A stretch of 64,000 nt of DNA from Lineus longissimus (taxonomy: Eukaryota; Nemertea; Pilidiophora; Heteronemertea; Lineidae), in assembly GCF_910592395.1 (NCBI RefSeq), contig NC_088314.1:9922001-9986000 (forward strand), read 5' to 3'. Every line of letters starts with the position of its first letter. Within the stretch, counting starts at the first letter, position 1. A program made the translations under genes and the position numbers. This document shows, in pieces, positions 26,701 to 41,700 of this stretch. The notes beneath the pieces were generated by a model, which saw only the letters and a list, made by a program, of their open reading frames with translations, was not told where the DNA came from and searched no databases.

Positions 26701-29700
26701 CACCAGTGTCGAGGGAAAACTGTGGGGGAACTTGAAACGGCAAGCCGCTTTATCACCGCCACAGTACTGAAGTTATGATTTTAGTTAGGTTCAACACTGA
26801 AGATGAACATGATAAGCCTTGTGCTCCTACACCCTTACAACCAATGGGTACAAAATCTTGTGGGACAATGTTACAAGACCTGACCAAGATTTAATGTTCT
26901 CTCCTGCCTATAATCATGTCTTTAGAAACATATACTCACATTGGGATGATCACATTTGAGAAGACCTTTTGTGACTATAGACTGTGCATGTTGATACTTA
27001 TGTGCTTTGAACATGGAACCAGCTGGGTCATTTTTTCATTAGAGATAAAACTGAGAAAGCAGTCAGAAAAATCCATTCTAAAGCCACCAATATAATCACT
27101 AAACTAACAAAATAAACCGTACGTCTGACCATTCGTGATGAGGAATCTATTATGGAATAAATTAGGTTCATTTGGAGTTCAGTGGAGTAGAAATGGGATA
27201 TTGGCTAAATCTAGCAAGTTCAAACCCAGACGTTGGCTCGGAATTATATTCTTCATATTCATCATATGAACTGAAAGCTTTGTGATGAAAAAAGGGCAAA
27301 AGTGTGGCTGATTCAACCAAATGAGAACAAATATTTAATTGCTAGTTTTTGAAGGTATTACTAAATGAGATTGCTGCCAAAACAAGTAGGGCATCTCTCC
27401 AATCTAACCTCATCATGCCAAAGAAAACTGAAGCTCTGGTGACTTGCTCTGCAGTTATATTCCGTAATATGAATCCAAGATTGCAACATGGCAGCCATAT
27501 TAGATGACGGATCTAGCCAGACATCAGATGAGCACCTCTTCCATCACACCCTATCCAGAATCCACTGAAACCTACAAATTTCGCTAATGACACTCACCTG
27601 TTTGATAATGACATCGCCATCTTCAAATGTTTTGGAATGTAAAGCATCTGCAACATTCATTCTCTCATATGGCTGAAAGCGAGACAAAATGTATATTCAT
27701 TGAACTTGATTAATTACCTCTAAAATATTTATAAAATAAATCGAGCAAATTTAAAACTGAATGCCAGGTAAACGTTTTAAAAAGACAAAAGCATTTTGAT
27801 TCCAACACCTCTCAACAAATGATGGCGTGTTTACAAACACTTTACTTTTAACCACCAATTAAATAGCTATTAACCAAACTTTGAAATACCGCCTATATTT
27901 ACTGAAAATGACACATCAAAGCTATTCTCTTGTTCACATATATGACTGCAGAACTTCTGTCATATGATAAACTCGGCATGATTATTACAATATTGACAGT
28001 CTTCCTTTATAGTTCGACGATCGCTTAAGGGGACACCAAAAAAACTATCAACACGGCACAGTAAAAGGTCACAATAGACTGTTTATCGCAAAGCCCACTT
28101 CCCCCAAACACTTGTACATCTTTCTCAGGAAATGGATAGACCGTTCATCGCAGAGGCCACTTCTCCCAAACACTCATACATCTTTCTCAGGGAATGAACA
28201 TCAAAGAAGAAATCATTCTAGCAAAGTTGTAAGAAATCATCTATAGCGACAATCACGTAACCAAACGACCAACAGTCTATGATGACAAAGAAATGTTTTT
28301 GTCCTTTTTCCATTTTGTTGGATGTGGCAAGACAACAGAGGCAGAGCATGTGTTCGTTTCTAAATATCTTTTTAACGTCTTTTAGGCCATGGGAATGACT
28401 AATCCGGTTTACCGTCCACCTCCCGCATGGGTTCAGAGCGTACTTTAAATTTTTTCATTATTTTTGAAAAAAGCTATTTATTTTATTGTTGCCATTATCT
28501 TTTTTATTCAAACAATCTTTCCAGTGGTCCATCTTTACCTAAACTGATTGAAAAACACAATAAAAACTTGATAGGGTAGGGTCTCCACCATAATATAAAT
28601 AATGACATTTTTTCAATGCCACATGTTGATGACTGACCCGATTTCCATTTACTGGACCATGCCGAATGACTTGTTATGACCAATAAATCAGACTGTAAAC
28701 CGATAATGAATAATGAAAAATGGCCTCATCATTTTTTCAAATCTCTCGGATGGTAAACCGGATTTATCATTCCCATGGCCTAACAATAATAATAATAATA
28801 TTGAGTTCTTGTATAGCGCTTTAAGAGGTTTCCCTTCTTCAAGCGCTTTTGTGATACAATATTAGGGAGATTGATATTAGTGTCTTATCTCGGACCCTTA
28901 TACAGTGGAACCTCCCTTAGCGGACACCTCTCTATTAAGGACAACCTCTCTACTAGGGTCATTTTTCTACAGCGTTTTATCCCTATACGTATAAGGATCC
29001 AGAATAAGAAGCTGTTCTCAACCTCCCTATTTTTACCCAGTCTCAACAGAAATCAATCAGCAGTTCCAAGGAGCAACCAGAAGGCGCTCACTTGAACTCT
29101 ACTAGTAGGGAAACCAAGCAGTGACTCGGCAGGGAGTCGAACCCATGACCTCCTGATCATGAGGCCGACTCTCTTCAACTGCGCTACCGCTGCCCCATTT
29201 TTCACCCTGGAGAATCGACAGCTCACGACTGACCAAGAATCAGATCTTTATCTTGTGCATTCAAGGCACTGCCTTCCAATATACTGAGCAAAGGTCTGCA
29301 CACCAAAGCATCGTTAGGAGACAGCAGAGCTTTGAACAATCGGGCCCTGGAGACAACCAATTGGACCATCCAGCTCAGTCCCCTTCACTCTGACTTAAGA
29401 GGGTTAAGCACAGACACAGAAACGCATGGCCTTAAGAAATGTGTCCAATTGGACCATCCAGCCCAGTCCCCTTTACTCTGACTTAAGAGGGTTAAGCACA
29501 GACATAGAAACGCATGGCCTTAAGAAATGTGTCCAATTGGACCATCCAGCTCAGTCCCCTTTACTCTGACTTAAGAGGGTTAAGCACAGACACAGAAACG
29601 CATGGCCTTAAGAAATGTGTCGGTTCGAATCCAATATCAGTCCTAATCTGATAACATTTGAGAGGAAAACCTATTCAACGCTGATAGAATATCAATCATC

Positions 29701-32700
29701 TTTGATTAGACATTAGATCTCCCCCACGATTTGCCACCTTTACGATCACATCCATCAGTTATTACTCAAGCTTTTCATGTTCGTTTGATCGTACTTCGAG
29801 AGGGAAGATCAGTGGTCTAGAAACCTGTTGAAATGGCAGGGAGTTTAAAGGGATAAGTGTCTCCAGATAACACCACGCTGGCACTTATGATATTTACAGA
29901 GTTCCCGTCAACAAGGCCCTCAATGATACATCCGAAAAAGTGCACAAACAAGACAGTTTGTAAAACATTTGTATAAATTTTCTGAAGCATCTTCTTCACA
30001 GGAACACTGATAATCTCATATAAGTGCTGGCCCATCTTTACCTCCGGTAACTCCTCCTTTGACCATAAAAGTGACAAGAACCAGTGGGGGCATTGATGAA
30101 ATGCCTCAGGGCAATTATATCAACATATAGACCATGTAGACTTGGTGATATGGTCGCTCGCATTTGACTTTTGAAACCACAGGTTACTTTCGAAACCACA
30201 CAGGCTAATTTTGAAAGCACAAGATCAGAGGATTGCTGAAATCTACGTTTGACTTTGGATCGATAGCAATGTGATGATTCAACTGACAGAACACGCACTG
30301 CCAGTCATCTCCTTGGTTCCACTTCAGCGGAACACAATGGAACTGATATCAAAGGAACCGCTGTGGTGCAGTGGCTTGGACTCTCCAGTTGCGGCTGAGA
30401 GGTCCCTGGTCAATCCTCACTGCTGGCGCGAGAGACTAGGCAGGTCTCTTTGTATAACTAAGTAACTTGCCTTACTCCATCCAGGTGTGTAAACGGGTTC
30501 AGAAATGTTCAGATTGTAGCACTGATTGAGCAGCTCATCTGAGGTCCAAAGAAAGGTTTCATGATAGACTGTGGTTAAAGTGTAGTTCAGGTGATAATCG
30601 ATACCAGTATTGTAATTGATATGAGAGTGTAAACTCAAAACCTTTTAACTTCAAGTTTATTCCTGTGAATGGGATGAAATATACTGCCATATTTACGAAT
30701 ATCCTGCAACTTACATTGATGGTACTGAGCATGGGCACGTTTTCTAAGAGAGTTTCATACATCTTCCTCTTGTTGTATGCATTCTTCAGAACTATTTTTC
30801 TAAAGGTCGACCGGTCCTGAAAGAAATTTTGAAATTGGAATTATAGGCGGAAATTGTTTTTTGCTCAGGGGGTAGAACGGTCTGAGAAAATAGCTGGACC
30901 TCTGTTATGTGTGGTATGTTGCGAAAATGTCAGCCCCCAAGCAAAATAAAATTGTTTTCATATATATCAGTCGGCCGAAAGAATAGTCCCAGTGTCAACA
31001 CGGAATGGTTCTGTGTGTCTAGATTGTAACCCAATTGTTTTCATAAAGTCATCCCTGGATCTTAAGAGGTTACACCCCAATTTTTATAAAAGTCCCTTGA
31101 CTGTCCCCTTAACATCTTGGATGCCCAATATCATTCAAAGTGCCTACATTTCATAACTTTCACCACTTTGTCAAAAAATTCCATAATAGATTTTTGCCTG
31201 AAGTCATGCATTATATTCTGCAAGAACATTAGAACCTATAATTTATAGGTCCTCCATACCATTATTAGGTCCTCCATACCATTATTATGGGGTTTCTTAC
31301 ATGTGTAGATGAAAAGGCCAATATTTGGTGGTTAGGAACTCATGTTGGTTAAGAAACATGCCACCTGTATAGGATATAGGTCAAATCAAAATCAGTATGA
31401 CATGTGATGTATCCTGGCTAGGAGAAGCTACCATAAAAATTCTATTGAAAACGAGGCACTTATGAGAGAGACATCATACTTTTAGGGTTTTCACTTTTGG
31501 CCCCCTGGAGGACAAGGCAAGAATCAGATCGGACTGAAATTCAGTGTCAGGGGTCACCTGACCTAGAGGGTCCTATGTACAAATACTCAATTTAATAGTT
31601 CTATCGGTTAAGAAACATGCCACTTTTTTTAAACAGGATACGACAAACACTGCGGTATTGTAAAGAATCCCCTATGGTGAGCCAAAAAGGGTAACGTAAA
31701 TCTACGTAGTTGGGCAAGAAACGCTTCGGCATTGAAAACGTAGATCTACGTCATTGGCAGGATTCTCCACTATGCTTTTTGTCCAGGCGCAGCACCCCGA
31801 CAGAATCATTTTTCCCACTTTAGCACCCGGACAAAAAAAGTTGGCACCCGGACAGATTCATAGAGTAGGTAATGGTTTCACTGTGAGAGCACCCGGACAG
31901 ATTTTGCTGCCAACCTGGACAGAACTGAAGTGAATTCTCAATTGTGTCAAAAAATGGCTACAGCACCCGGCCCAAATTTTTTTGCGTAGAACACTGCATT
32001 GGGCACTTACAGTGCTATTCCTGTTGACAAAAACACCATCACCAATGGCCAAATGGCCTGTACAAAGAGCCCGGACGGCATGATGAGCCCGGACGGCATG
32101 ATGAGGATTGCTATAGTACTTACCATGGCCCATAATGTGCCATTGGATGTGGCAACTATAGTGGCAGCTCTTGGCATGTTGTACATCAGCGCTAGCTCTC
32201 CAAAGCTTCCCTGATTGTCATAATTTCCTATACATTTTGGTTTTCCCTCTATTTCTACAAAGATATCGTAAGTTCCGCTGGAAAGACACAAGAAAATAAC
32301 GGATCACAATCACAGTATATCACACACACTATTATCCTTATCATATTTATCTTAGTTTTATCGGACGAGTTTTGTTACAAAAAGGTATGTATCATCAAAA
32401 ATTGCAACCCAAATAAATATCAAGCTTGTTTTCCTAATTACACAAAGAAAAAAGGGACTTTATGTTTAGTGTGTGCCAGAGCTTTTTGCCGTGGTCAAAT
32501 GCCAGTCAAAACTCCCAGCATGGGCGGAGGACACTATGAAGTAATTCTTGCCGTATGATACGGTGAATCAAGAATCGAGGCAGTGGACAGGACATCATGA
32601 AATGACATAGTAGTAGCATCACAACATGACACCTAAGGTGGTTAAAGCACAGTTATGCTCAATATTGCCAAATTCCCAAAGCTGACTGCAAGGCAAAAAA

Positions 32701-35700
32701 TACGAGTTTTCCTGCGGAGGAAGGGGACGGGCGGAAATTTGCTGCAGGTGTGTGCAGCTGGCCTGCATGGCTTCATAAGTAGCTGAAACAAATATAAAGG
32801 ATTTCTACCAAGATTGAAAACTGTCAAAATCATATTAATATTGTTGTCACATCACTAGACCACCAAGGGTTAAATGAATATGGCCATGCTGAGTCAAAGG
32901 AGCATGCTGGCAATCAGTAGGCCAATATTCTGTATCGTGTATTGTTTACCCTCACCTCAGGGGCAACAATTCCCGATGATTACTCTGGTGAGTGACATGA
33001 GGCTATCAGCCAACATCATTGTGCACGATTGTATGCTATGGTAGCGACGTGCGTGCTTTGTGTTTTCATTACGGGCAATACACCCCACGAGACGGGATGG
33101 AAGAGTTTAAGGCATCTTGACATACGAGGGTAAATGATACAGTTATAGTGTTGTAGCCAAACAGCTCTGGGTTACCAAATGTTCTCATGGCTGATCTTTT
33201 AGTTGGTGTCACAGTAAGCGAGTGATGATGGTGCCTCCTTCCCCTCACAAGGGGGCACCAGTCCTCATACTTATCTATAATGACCTCCCCACCACTGCTA
33301 GGGGACTGCCACCTAGATTTTGACCGCCTTTCTCGGGAACTTTTTGTAACAAATTATCTCTTTAACAGTTAGTTAACCATAGTTTCATTAAATGAACTAC
33401 ATGTATACATGTACCTAAAACCAAACGAACAAAGAAGAAGAACCCCTCTTGACAAGATCCATCAGTGAAATCTTCCTAAAAACTAACCAGCCTTTTTTTC
33501 CTCAGGGATTTTTCACCCTAGTTTTGAAGTCAAAATGATCCCCTTCTCCTCAAAAATGTTAACAAGCACACGACCCCTATAAAGATATCTGACTGCAGGC
33601 ACCGGGTGGGATGACCATGGTACTTACCAGCTTCAAGTCTACACATTATAAGATCAGATCATCAGCCTAACTAGAAAGTCATTCTCCCCTGTGAAACATT
33701 TCTCCCTTAATCACCCCACGAGCATGATAAATCACCAAGCCACCACCTACAATAGCCTTTAGCTATTCATGGTGCGCTACTGACATGAACATGATATGGA
33801 TCAGTACCATTACATATGTCTTGCTGTCACCACCACAACTGGCCTTAAACTCGAGAAAACGGCAAAAAGTCCATACTCAAAAATATCAGCATCCTGACTG
33901 CCATGGTTTTATACCATCAGTTTATTAAGTCTTGGTGGTCGAGATAGAATATTACCAAAGACCTGCTATTTCCTTAAGAAATTTTCTTCTGGTGTAAATG
34001 GGTTAAAGTGCAATCAACAGCACCACTACTGACACACGAGAGCATCAGGCATATCACCAGCAGATCTAGAGCATATTCTTCATCCAGCCTTACAATATTT
34101 CAGATGATCTTAGCAAAAACACCCTTATGAGAGTGCATTAGCCGAATAAGATATTCTTTATATAGGAAGATACAATAAGGCCGGAGGAGACTTACTGCAA
34201 ATATAGATATCACTTGCAACCATGTATCTGTGACAAAATCAATAGAAGATGCACATCATATGATTGCCTTGTCAAGATAGAGACACAAACACTAACTACA
34301 ATTCAACAGCGACCTACTTTTTGATAGGGTTCTTAATACTATGCCTATATGGACCTTTACACAAAATTTGGCATTGATACATCACTGAATTCTCAAGATA
34401 TTGTGCCATCACAAGTGGCCAGATGGCTGACTGAGCGAGGGCATTTTCATGCCCCTTTTCGCTCTGCAGAGCAACAGGGGACAACCAGACGTGGCACGAG
34501 CTGACATGGGGTGCACATATTCCCTTATATTGCAGAACAGGGTCATTCGATTTTAGGTAATATTCTTTTGTTCAGCGGCAGAGTTCTCCACTATGCTTTT
34601 TGTCCAGGCGCAGTACCCGGACAGAAAATTTTTCCTACTTAAGCACCTCGACAAAAAAGTTAGCACCAGGACAGATTCATAGAGTTGGTAATGGTTTCAC
34701 TGTTTGAGCACCCGGACAGATTCATGAGTTGGTATTGGTTTCATTGTTTGAGCACCCGGACACATTCATAGAGTTGGTAATGGTTTCACTGTTTGAGCAC
34801 CCGGACAGATTCATGAGTTGGTAATGGTTTCATTGTTTGAGCACCCGGACAGATTCTTGAGTTGGTAATGGTTTCACTGTGAGAGCACCCGGACAGATTC
34901 TTGAGTTGGTAATGGTTTCACTGTGAGAGCACCCGGACAGATTCTTGAGTTGGTAATGGTTTCACTGTTTGAGCACCCGGACAGATTTTGCTGCCACCCT
35001 AGACCGAACTGAAGTGAATTCTCAATTGTGTCAAATAATGGCTACAGCACCCGGCCCAAAGAAATAGTTGCGGAGAACACTGACTAACGGATATCGGGAA
35101 CTTCCATGTTGTTGGTTTGTACCTTCTGGATAAGAAGAGAATCAGTCTGCGAAATTATCCTGTTTAAAAATGTGCCACACTGATTGAGTTTTGTTTCATC
35201 GCTTACCTGAGAATGACGTAGAAGTTGTCCCCATCGTCTCCCTGATCTATGACATGGAAACCAGGCTCCACCTAAAAACAAAACAAACGATGCATGTTTT
35301 GAGTGACATTTGTGTGAGATTACATTTTATCTGATGACAACTTCACAAAGGAAATTTGACTCTGTCACAGTGGAATCCATGAAGTCTTCTTGGGTTACAT
35401 GTAGATGACAATAGCGATATTGTTTCAGAAGACACATTTTGTAGAAGGGTTGAAGGGACAACTTTGGTACGTAAGATATGTTGGTTTTGCACACAAACAT
35501 GGCTTCCAGCAGGACCGTGATTTCTCTAAACAGGATAATTTTAACATTTGAACTGCAAAAAACAATGCAGTAGAACAGGGTGTAACCATAGGCCTCCTTG
35601 AAATTCACAAGCCATAATCATAATCAAAACTGCTTTGCAACACTGGCGAATATCATCATCAGTCACATGTTAGAGATCAGCATTGATGTGATACTACAAA

Positions 35701-38700
35701 TGGCACATGGTGGCAAGCAGGATCATCATCCACCTGGCAAGTTAAACACCTCATGCACCCTTGTTATCCCTTTAATAGCCCTGGGAAGAGATACAAATAA
35801 TGTATCCTCATCACCTGAAGCTAGTATGCCCATCGCTCCAAATATAATCGTATCTATAGCTTCTTGTACAGGAGTTAAAGGGAAACGTGACAAAGGTGAC
35901 AAGCAGGTGTGTGGAGTACAAAAGTTTTAATTTGGAAATATGCAAAATGTACTACACATATCTATCTGCATGAGATATCGATAATTCCTGGTAAATTTAG
36001 GAAGTGACTATTTGGCAAGCCCGGCTCACCAAACAGCGCCTTATTTCTGCCCTAGATGGAGAGCCGAACTCATGCATATTCAACCATCCAGGAGCTCATT
36101 ATCATTCGTGGCAACACGGTCAGCAACACTGGAGTTACAGTGAAACGCCTTTAGAAATGCACACTAATGCATTTAACGTGCTTATCAGTTAAATCACGTT
36201 TAGGACTTTTTTTGTAAATGTACATGTACATGCTTCTTCATGGATTATTGATCAAAAGTTTAGTAACAGAAATTGAATCGAGAGCGGGAAGTCGGCCAAT
36301 GTTAAATATGCGCATATAAATTCGAATATGACGTCACTGCTCTCTGATTGGCCAACATGTTGTAACCTCTCCGGCTCGCCAAAGAGGGTAGTATTTTTGC
36401 CCTGTTTGGCAAGCCCGGCTTGCCGAACAGGGTGGCTTTTTAGTGCTGTTTGGCAAGCGGCTCTCCAAACAGGACAAAAAAAGATGCCTGTTCGGCGAGC
36501 GGCTTGCCAAATAGACCCGGCCGTAAATTTATGCCATACAGTTCATTTAGACTTAAGAGTCAATTTGAAAACTGCATTGCTCTGTGAGGCAACATTTGTA
36601 ACTAGAGGGTTAAATTCTTGGTAATATAGCAGCCAACTTATAAATAATCTAATTCATTTTCCACATCTCTTCTCTATGAATCCCATACAAAATGCATGAA
36701 TTTTATCACTCCCGCATGATTTAGCCTTTCTGATGCTAGCAGACTGGTAATGATGTATAATGCTGTTATCATGCCCCGGGGAATTCAACTGGCCCGACAT
36801 TACTATACGATCAACAGAAAGAACTCATTACTCATTTACAGGGTATAGGACAGGTATAGGGTATCAGTGACAGCATCACTGGGGCTCTGGTGGCTTCATG
36901 ATAAGCACGCAAAAAAAACCCATTATGGACAACTAAGAAAGAACTAGTGCCTAAAATCTAGAGCAACTTGTACATATTGGCATTGCAAGTTGTCTTGTTC
37001 CTTTTGCGGCCATTTTCGAACATGGTTATGATGTGGTTATGAAATAGCCTAATGACTTCGTACATATTGTATGTTGTTCAGGGAAAACATCAGGGTTTTT
37101 TATTATTTGATACAGAGTTTGATAGTATTTAGTTTTATGATAAAAAGAAACATTTAGGAAGTCAATTTGAATGTCATCTTGAGGTTACATTGTGTTTGGC
37201 AACTATTTTAGATTCTGGTTATCATCTCACATTTCAGGCAAAATCCAGGGTCCGGTTCTTAGAAAGCATGTTAGCTCATAACATTGTGCTGACATGCTGT
37301 TACAAGTGCATTAATGAAAAAAACCACTGAGAAAATGTTTGTTAACAGTCTTCCTTGGCTTAGCCCTGTCCAATACTGTCACAGAATACTATCCCTGGTA
37401 TTTTCTAAGACTATAATCAATCAAGTTTTCAAGGTATTTTCAGAACCGGTAGTATGTATTAATTATCTTAGTACTTGATCGTAAAGCTAATGCATTTTGA
37501 TAGAAAATATTTTGCACCTGTAGTTATTCAACAAATCTCGTAGAAATTACCATTAAATAGTAATGATTGGCAGCTACACTGTCATCAATTGTATTGTCGC
37601 CCGGTTGCCATAGCAGCAGAAGTGATTTTTCATAATTTGTAATTCCAGCTTGCAAATCATAGATTATATTACTAAGCTATGTCATAAATCAAGAAAAACA
37701 ATAATCATTCAGTTCAGATATAAGAATGTGACTGATAGCCATCGCTTTTGCAGCAGCCGTCTCAGCTTGCAGATTATTCTTTGACACAGACTACGAGGAT
37801 GGTGAGATGCTCTAACATCTGACAAAAGCTGGGAGGATGTTGAGATGCTCTAACACCTGACACAAGCTGGGAGAATGTTGAGATGCTCTAACACCTGACA
37901 CAAGCTGGGAGGATGTTGAGATGCTCTAACACCTGACACAAGCTGGGAGGATGTTGAGATGCTCTAACATCTGACACAAGCTACATTATAGGAGGATGTT
38001 GAGATGTTCTAACATCTGACACAAGCTAAGAGGATGTTGAGATGCTCTAACATCTGACACAAGCTGGGAGGATGTTGAGGTGCTCTAACATCTGACACAA
38101 GCTGGGAGGATGTTGAGATGCTCTAACATCTGACACAAGCTAAGAGGATGTTGAGATGCTCTAACATCTGACACAAGCTGGGAGGATGTTGAGATGCTCT
38201 AACATCTGACACAAGCTGGGAGGATGTTGAGATGCTCTAACATCTGACACAAGCTGGGAGGATGTTGAGATGCTCTAACATCTGACACAAGCTGGGACAA
38301 TGTTGAGATGCTCTAACATCTTACACAAACTAAGAGAATGTTGAGATGCTCTAACATCTGACACAAGCTGAGAGGATGTTGAGATGCTCTAACATCTGAC
38401 ACAAGCTGGGAGGATGTTGAGATGCTCTAACATCTGACACAAGCTAAGAGGATGCTGAGATCCTCTAACACCTGACACAAGCTGGGAGGATGTTTAGATG
38501 CTCTAACATCTGACACAAGCTGAGAGGATGTTGAGATGCTCTAACACCTGACACAAGCTAGGAGGATGTTTAGATCCTCTAACACCTGACACAAGATAAG
38601 AGGATGTTGAGATGCTCTAACATCTGACACAAGCTGGGAGGATGTTGAGATGCTTTAACATCTGACACAAGCTGGGAGGATGTTTAGATGCTCTAACACC

Positions 38701-41700
38701 TGACACAAGCTAGGAGGATGTTTAGATCCTCTAACACCTGACACAAGATAAGAGGATGTTGAGATGCTCTAACATCTGACACAAGCTGGGAGGATGTTGA
38801 GATGCTTTAACACCTGACACAAGCTGGGAGGATGTTTAGATGCTCTAACATCTGACACAAGCTAGGAGGATGGTGAGATGCTCTAACATCTGACACAAGC
38901 TAGGAGGATGGTGAGATGCTCTAACATCTGACACAAGCTGGAAGGATGTTGAGATGCTCTACCATCTGACACAAGCTGGGAGGATGTTGAGATGCTCTAA
39001 CATCTGACACAAGCTGGGAGGATGTTGAGATGCTCTAACATCTGACACAAGCTGGGAGGATGTTGAGATGCTCTACCATCTGACACAAGCTGGGAGGATG
39101 TTGAGATGCTCTAACATCTGACACAAGCTGGGAGGATGTTTAGATCCTCTACCATCTGACACAAGCTGGGAGGATGTTGAGATGCTCCAACATCTGACAC
39201 AATCTAGGAGGATGTTGAGATGATATTCACAGGTCAAATGTCTTACAAAGGTTCGTTTCTTAAGCATATTAAGTAAAGATTCATATCCAAAGGGGGCACT
39301 ACTCTTGGCACTTTCAACAGAGAGGCTACCCGGTACATATACGTTCAAACAATGAAATTCCCAACTTACATCAGTCTGCAAAAGCCACCTATTTTTACAT
39401 AATTATGTGCATTTTTGCATGAACTAACTCATCCTCCCACAGCAGACCTTTGGACTGTTTGATTGTATTTTGTGAATGACACCAAACCCTGATGTGGGAT
39501 GATAAACTAACTGCACTCCCCCATTATTGATTATAAGCCAACTTGTCAGGGAGTAATGAGTGAGATCAGTTTAGTTGATAGAAAGATAATCCAAATGCTT
39601 CATTTAGAAGTGGCTTAGCAATTCATACTCAAAGGCAGAGGATGTTGTATCTTCAGTTGCTGTTCTCAAATGTGAAACTCAGACTCAGAGATCCAAAAAA
39701 TGCAGAATGCAAAATCATTTTTCACTTCATGGTAGTGTCGCTTCTCAAAGCCAGCTACTCTTGGAGTAATGCGAGTGATCAGTTTAGTTGATAGAATCAG
39801 AAAGATAATCCAAAGGCTTGTCAGATTTACAAGTGGCTCAGCAATTTATACTGAACGACAAAGAAGGCTACATGTAGGTTAGAGACAGGAGGACTCAGAA
39901 GTCTTCTTGATTGCTGTTCTCCAATGTGTAACTGAGATCCCAAAAATCCAAATTCCGAAATTTCTTTTTCACTTCATGGTAGCGCATGTCGCTTCTTCAA
40001 GCAGACTCCTCTGGGGGTATTGAAAGAGATCAGTTTATGATAGAATAAGAAAGTGATCCAAATGCTTGATTTACAAGTGCATTAGAAATTTATTGTCAAA
40101 GGCAAAGGAGATTGTGTTAGAGACAGGAGGATTCAGACGTATATTCGGTTGCTGTTCTCAAATGTGAAACTCAGCAATCAACAAAATATCCAAATGCCAA
40201 CTCTGTTAAGAAAGGAGGATTCGCACTATAGCCACATGTATCATCAAATGCATAACTGATATCATCACATACATGCAGCATTACCTAGAAGAGGAGCATA
40301 CAATTTACTGTGTCAATTTAGCTATTTGAGTGGTGCCTATTTTACCTTTGCTATCTATATACAAAGAACGTCCCTCCTTAGGTCAAATCAAAACCCTGGA
40401 TGATATGTGATGTATCCTTGCTAGGAGAACCTACCATAAACATTTTATTGAAAACGAGTCCCTTATAAGAGAGATATTGCACTTTTTCGGTTTCACTTTT
40501 GGCCCCCTGGTGGCCAAGTCAAGAATCAGATTGGAATGAAATTCTGTGTCAGAGGTCACCTGACCTGGGGGGGGGGGTCACTTGCGGTTTAGAAACATGC
40601 CGCTGTATTGCATTGTGGCATCATGTACACCCTTGCAATGCATCGTTCTGCAAAACTTACCTTTTTTTCAAACATAGCATCAATAACTGTTTGCATTTGT
40701 TCCTGCAAAAGAGAAGATGTGTCAGTGTAATATTTATAGGCATCGGTATTCCAATAAGTGACACTGTATTTTACCAGGGTTATGAGCATTTAGAAGTCAC
40801 AGAACCAAGATGTGTGGTAACAAAGGGCAAACACTTACATACTCCTCTACCCACTCAACATTTATATTCTTATTACTAAATAACATGAAGAGTTTTTAAT
40901 TCAGCCTTTCTCAGATGAGTAACTGCAGGACGAGACGACTGCAAAATCTATCCGAATTTGTCTTTACACACGTGCATCAATCAAAAATTAAGCAAAAGTC
41001 GAGCTGACAGTCAGTGGCACCTATGGCAGCCATAGTAATGCCGGTACCATTTTGTCTGGACTGGACAAGGGTATATTGTTTCTTTGCGTTAAACAAAAAA
41101 CATTCAAAACAATTGTCATTAGCTGTAAATGTCTCTTTGAGTCAAGTCTAATGTTTCAGAAAAAAAATTCGCATTCAACAAAATGTTTGATGAGCAAAAT
41201 ATTTGGGTTTGGTATCTTCTTAAAACACAGTGTTGCTATAGTTTATAATTATACTTCGACTCGTCAGACTTTCAGAGGCGTCATGGGTAATGCTCTCACC
41301 TTGAGCATCATAAACGATTGCGCCCTTCCTGTCGGCAAGTCATACAGGTGTGGCTTAAAGTAATTCCTCTTTAGACGAGGATCGACGTCACGAGACCACT
41401 GTCGTGTCTTTGAACACGACCGCGTGACTCTCCGATAAAAGCTCATATTCGCTTCCTGCTGCATTCAGCATTGCGGGTTGTCATGGATACAGGGCATTCT
41501 ATCGTTAACAACAACGAGCGCTGAAGCGATTTGTGGTAATCTAGTCTTTATCATTATTTACATCACGTGTTGGTAAGAGAAGGTAGCATATTGTCAATAG
41601 CCACTCACATTTGTCAATAGCCACTCAGAGTTCACAAAGAAAATTTACAATCTTGGATAAATGAGATTTGCCGTAAATCCCCTTTTAAAAGTGGATCATG

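Noticed and set aside
29120-29196. Apparent tRNA gene on the minus strand
   Set aside because: A and B boxes are present, but the cloverleaf is not complete and the head continues into a SINE body and tail.
37793-39220. CRISPR-like regular repeats
   Set aside because: Units are contiguous with no unique spacers, in a eukaryotic intron.
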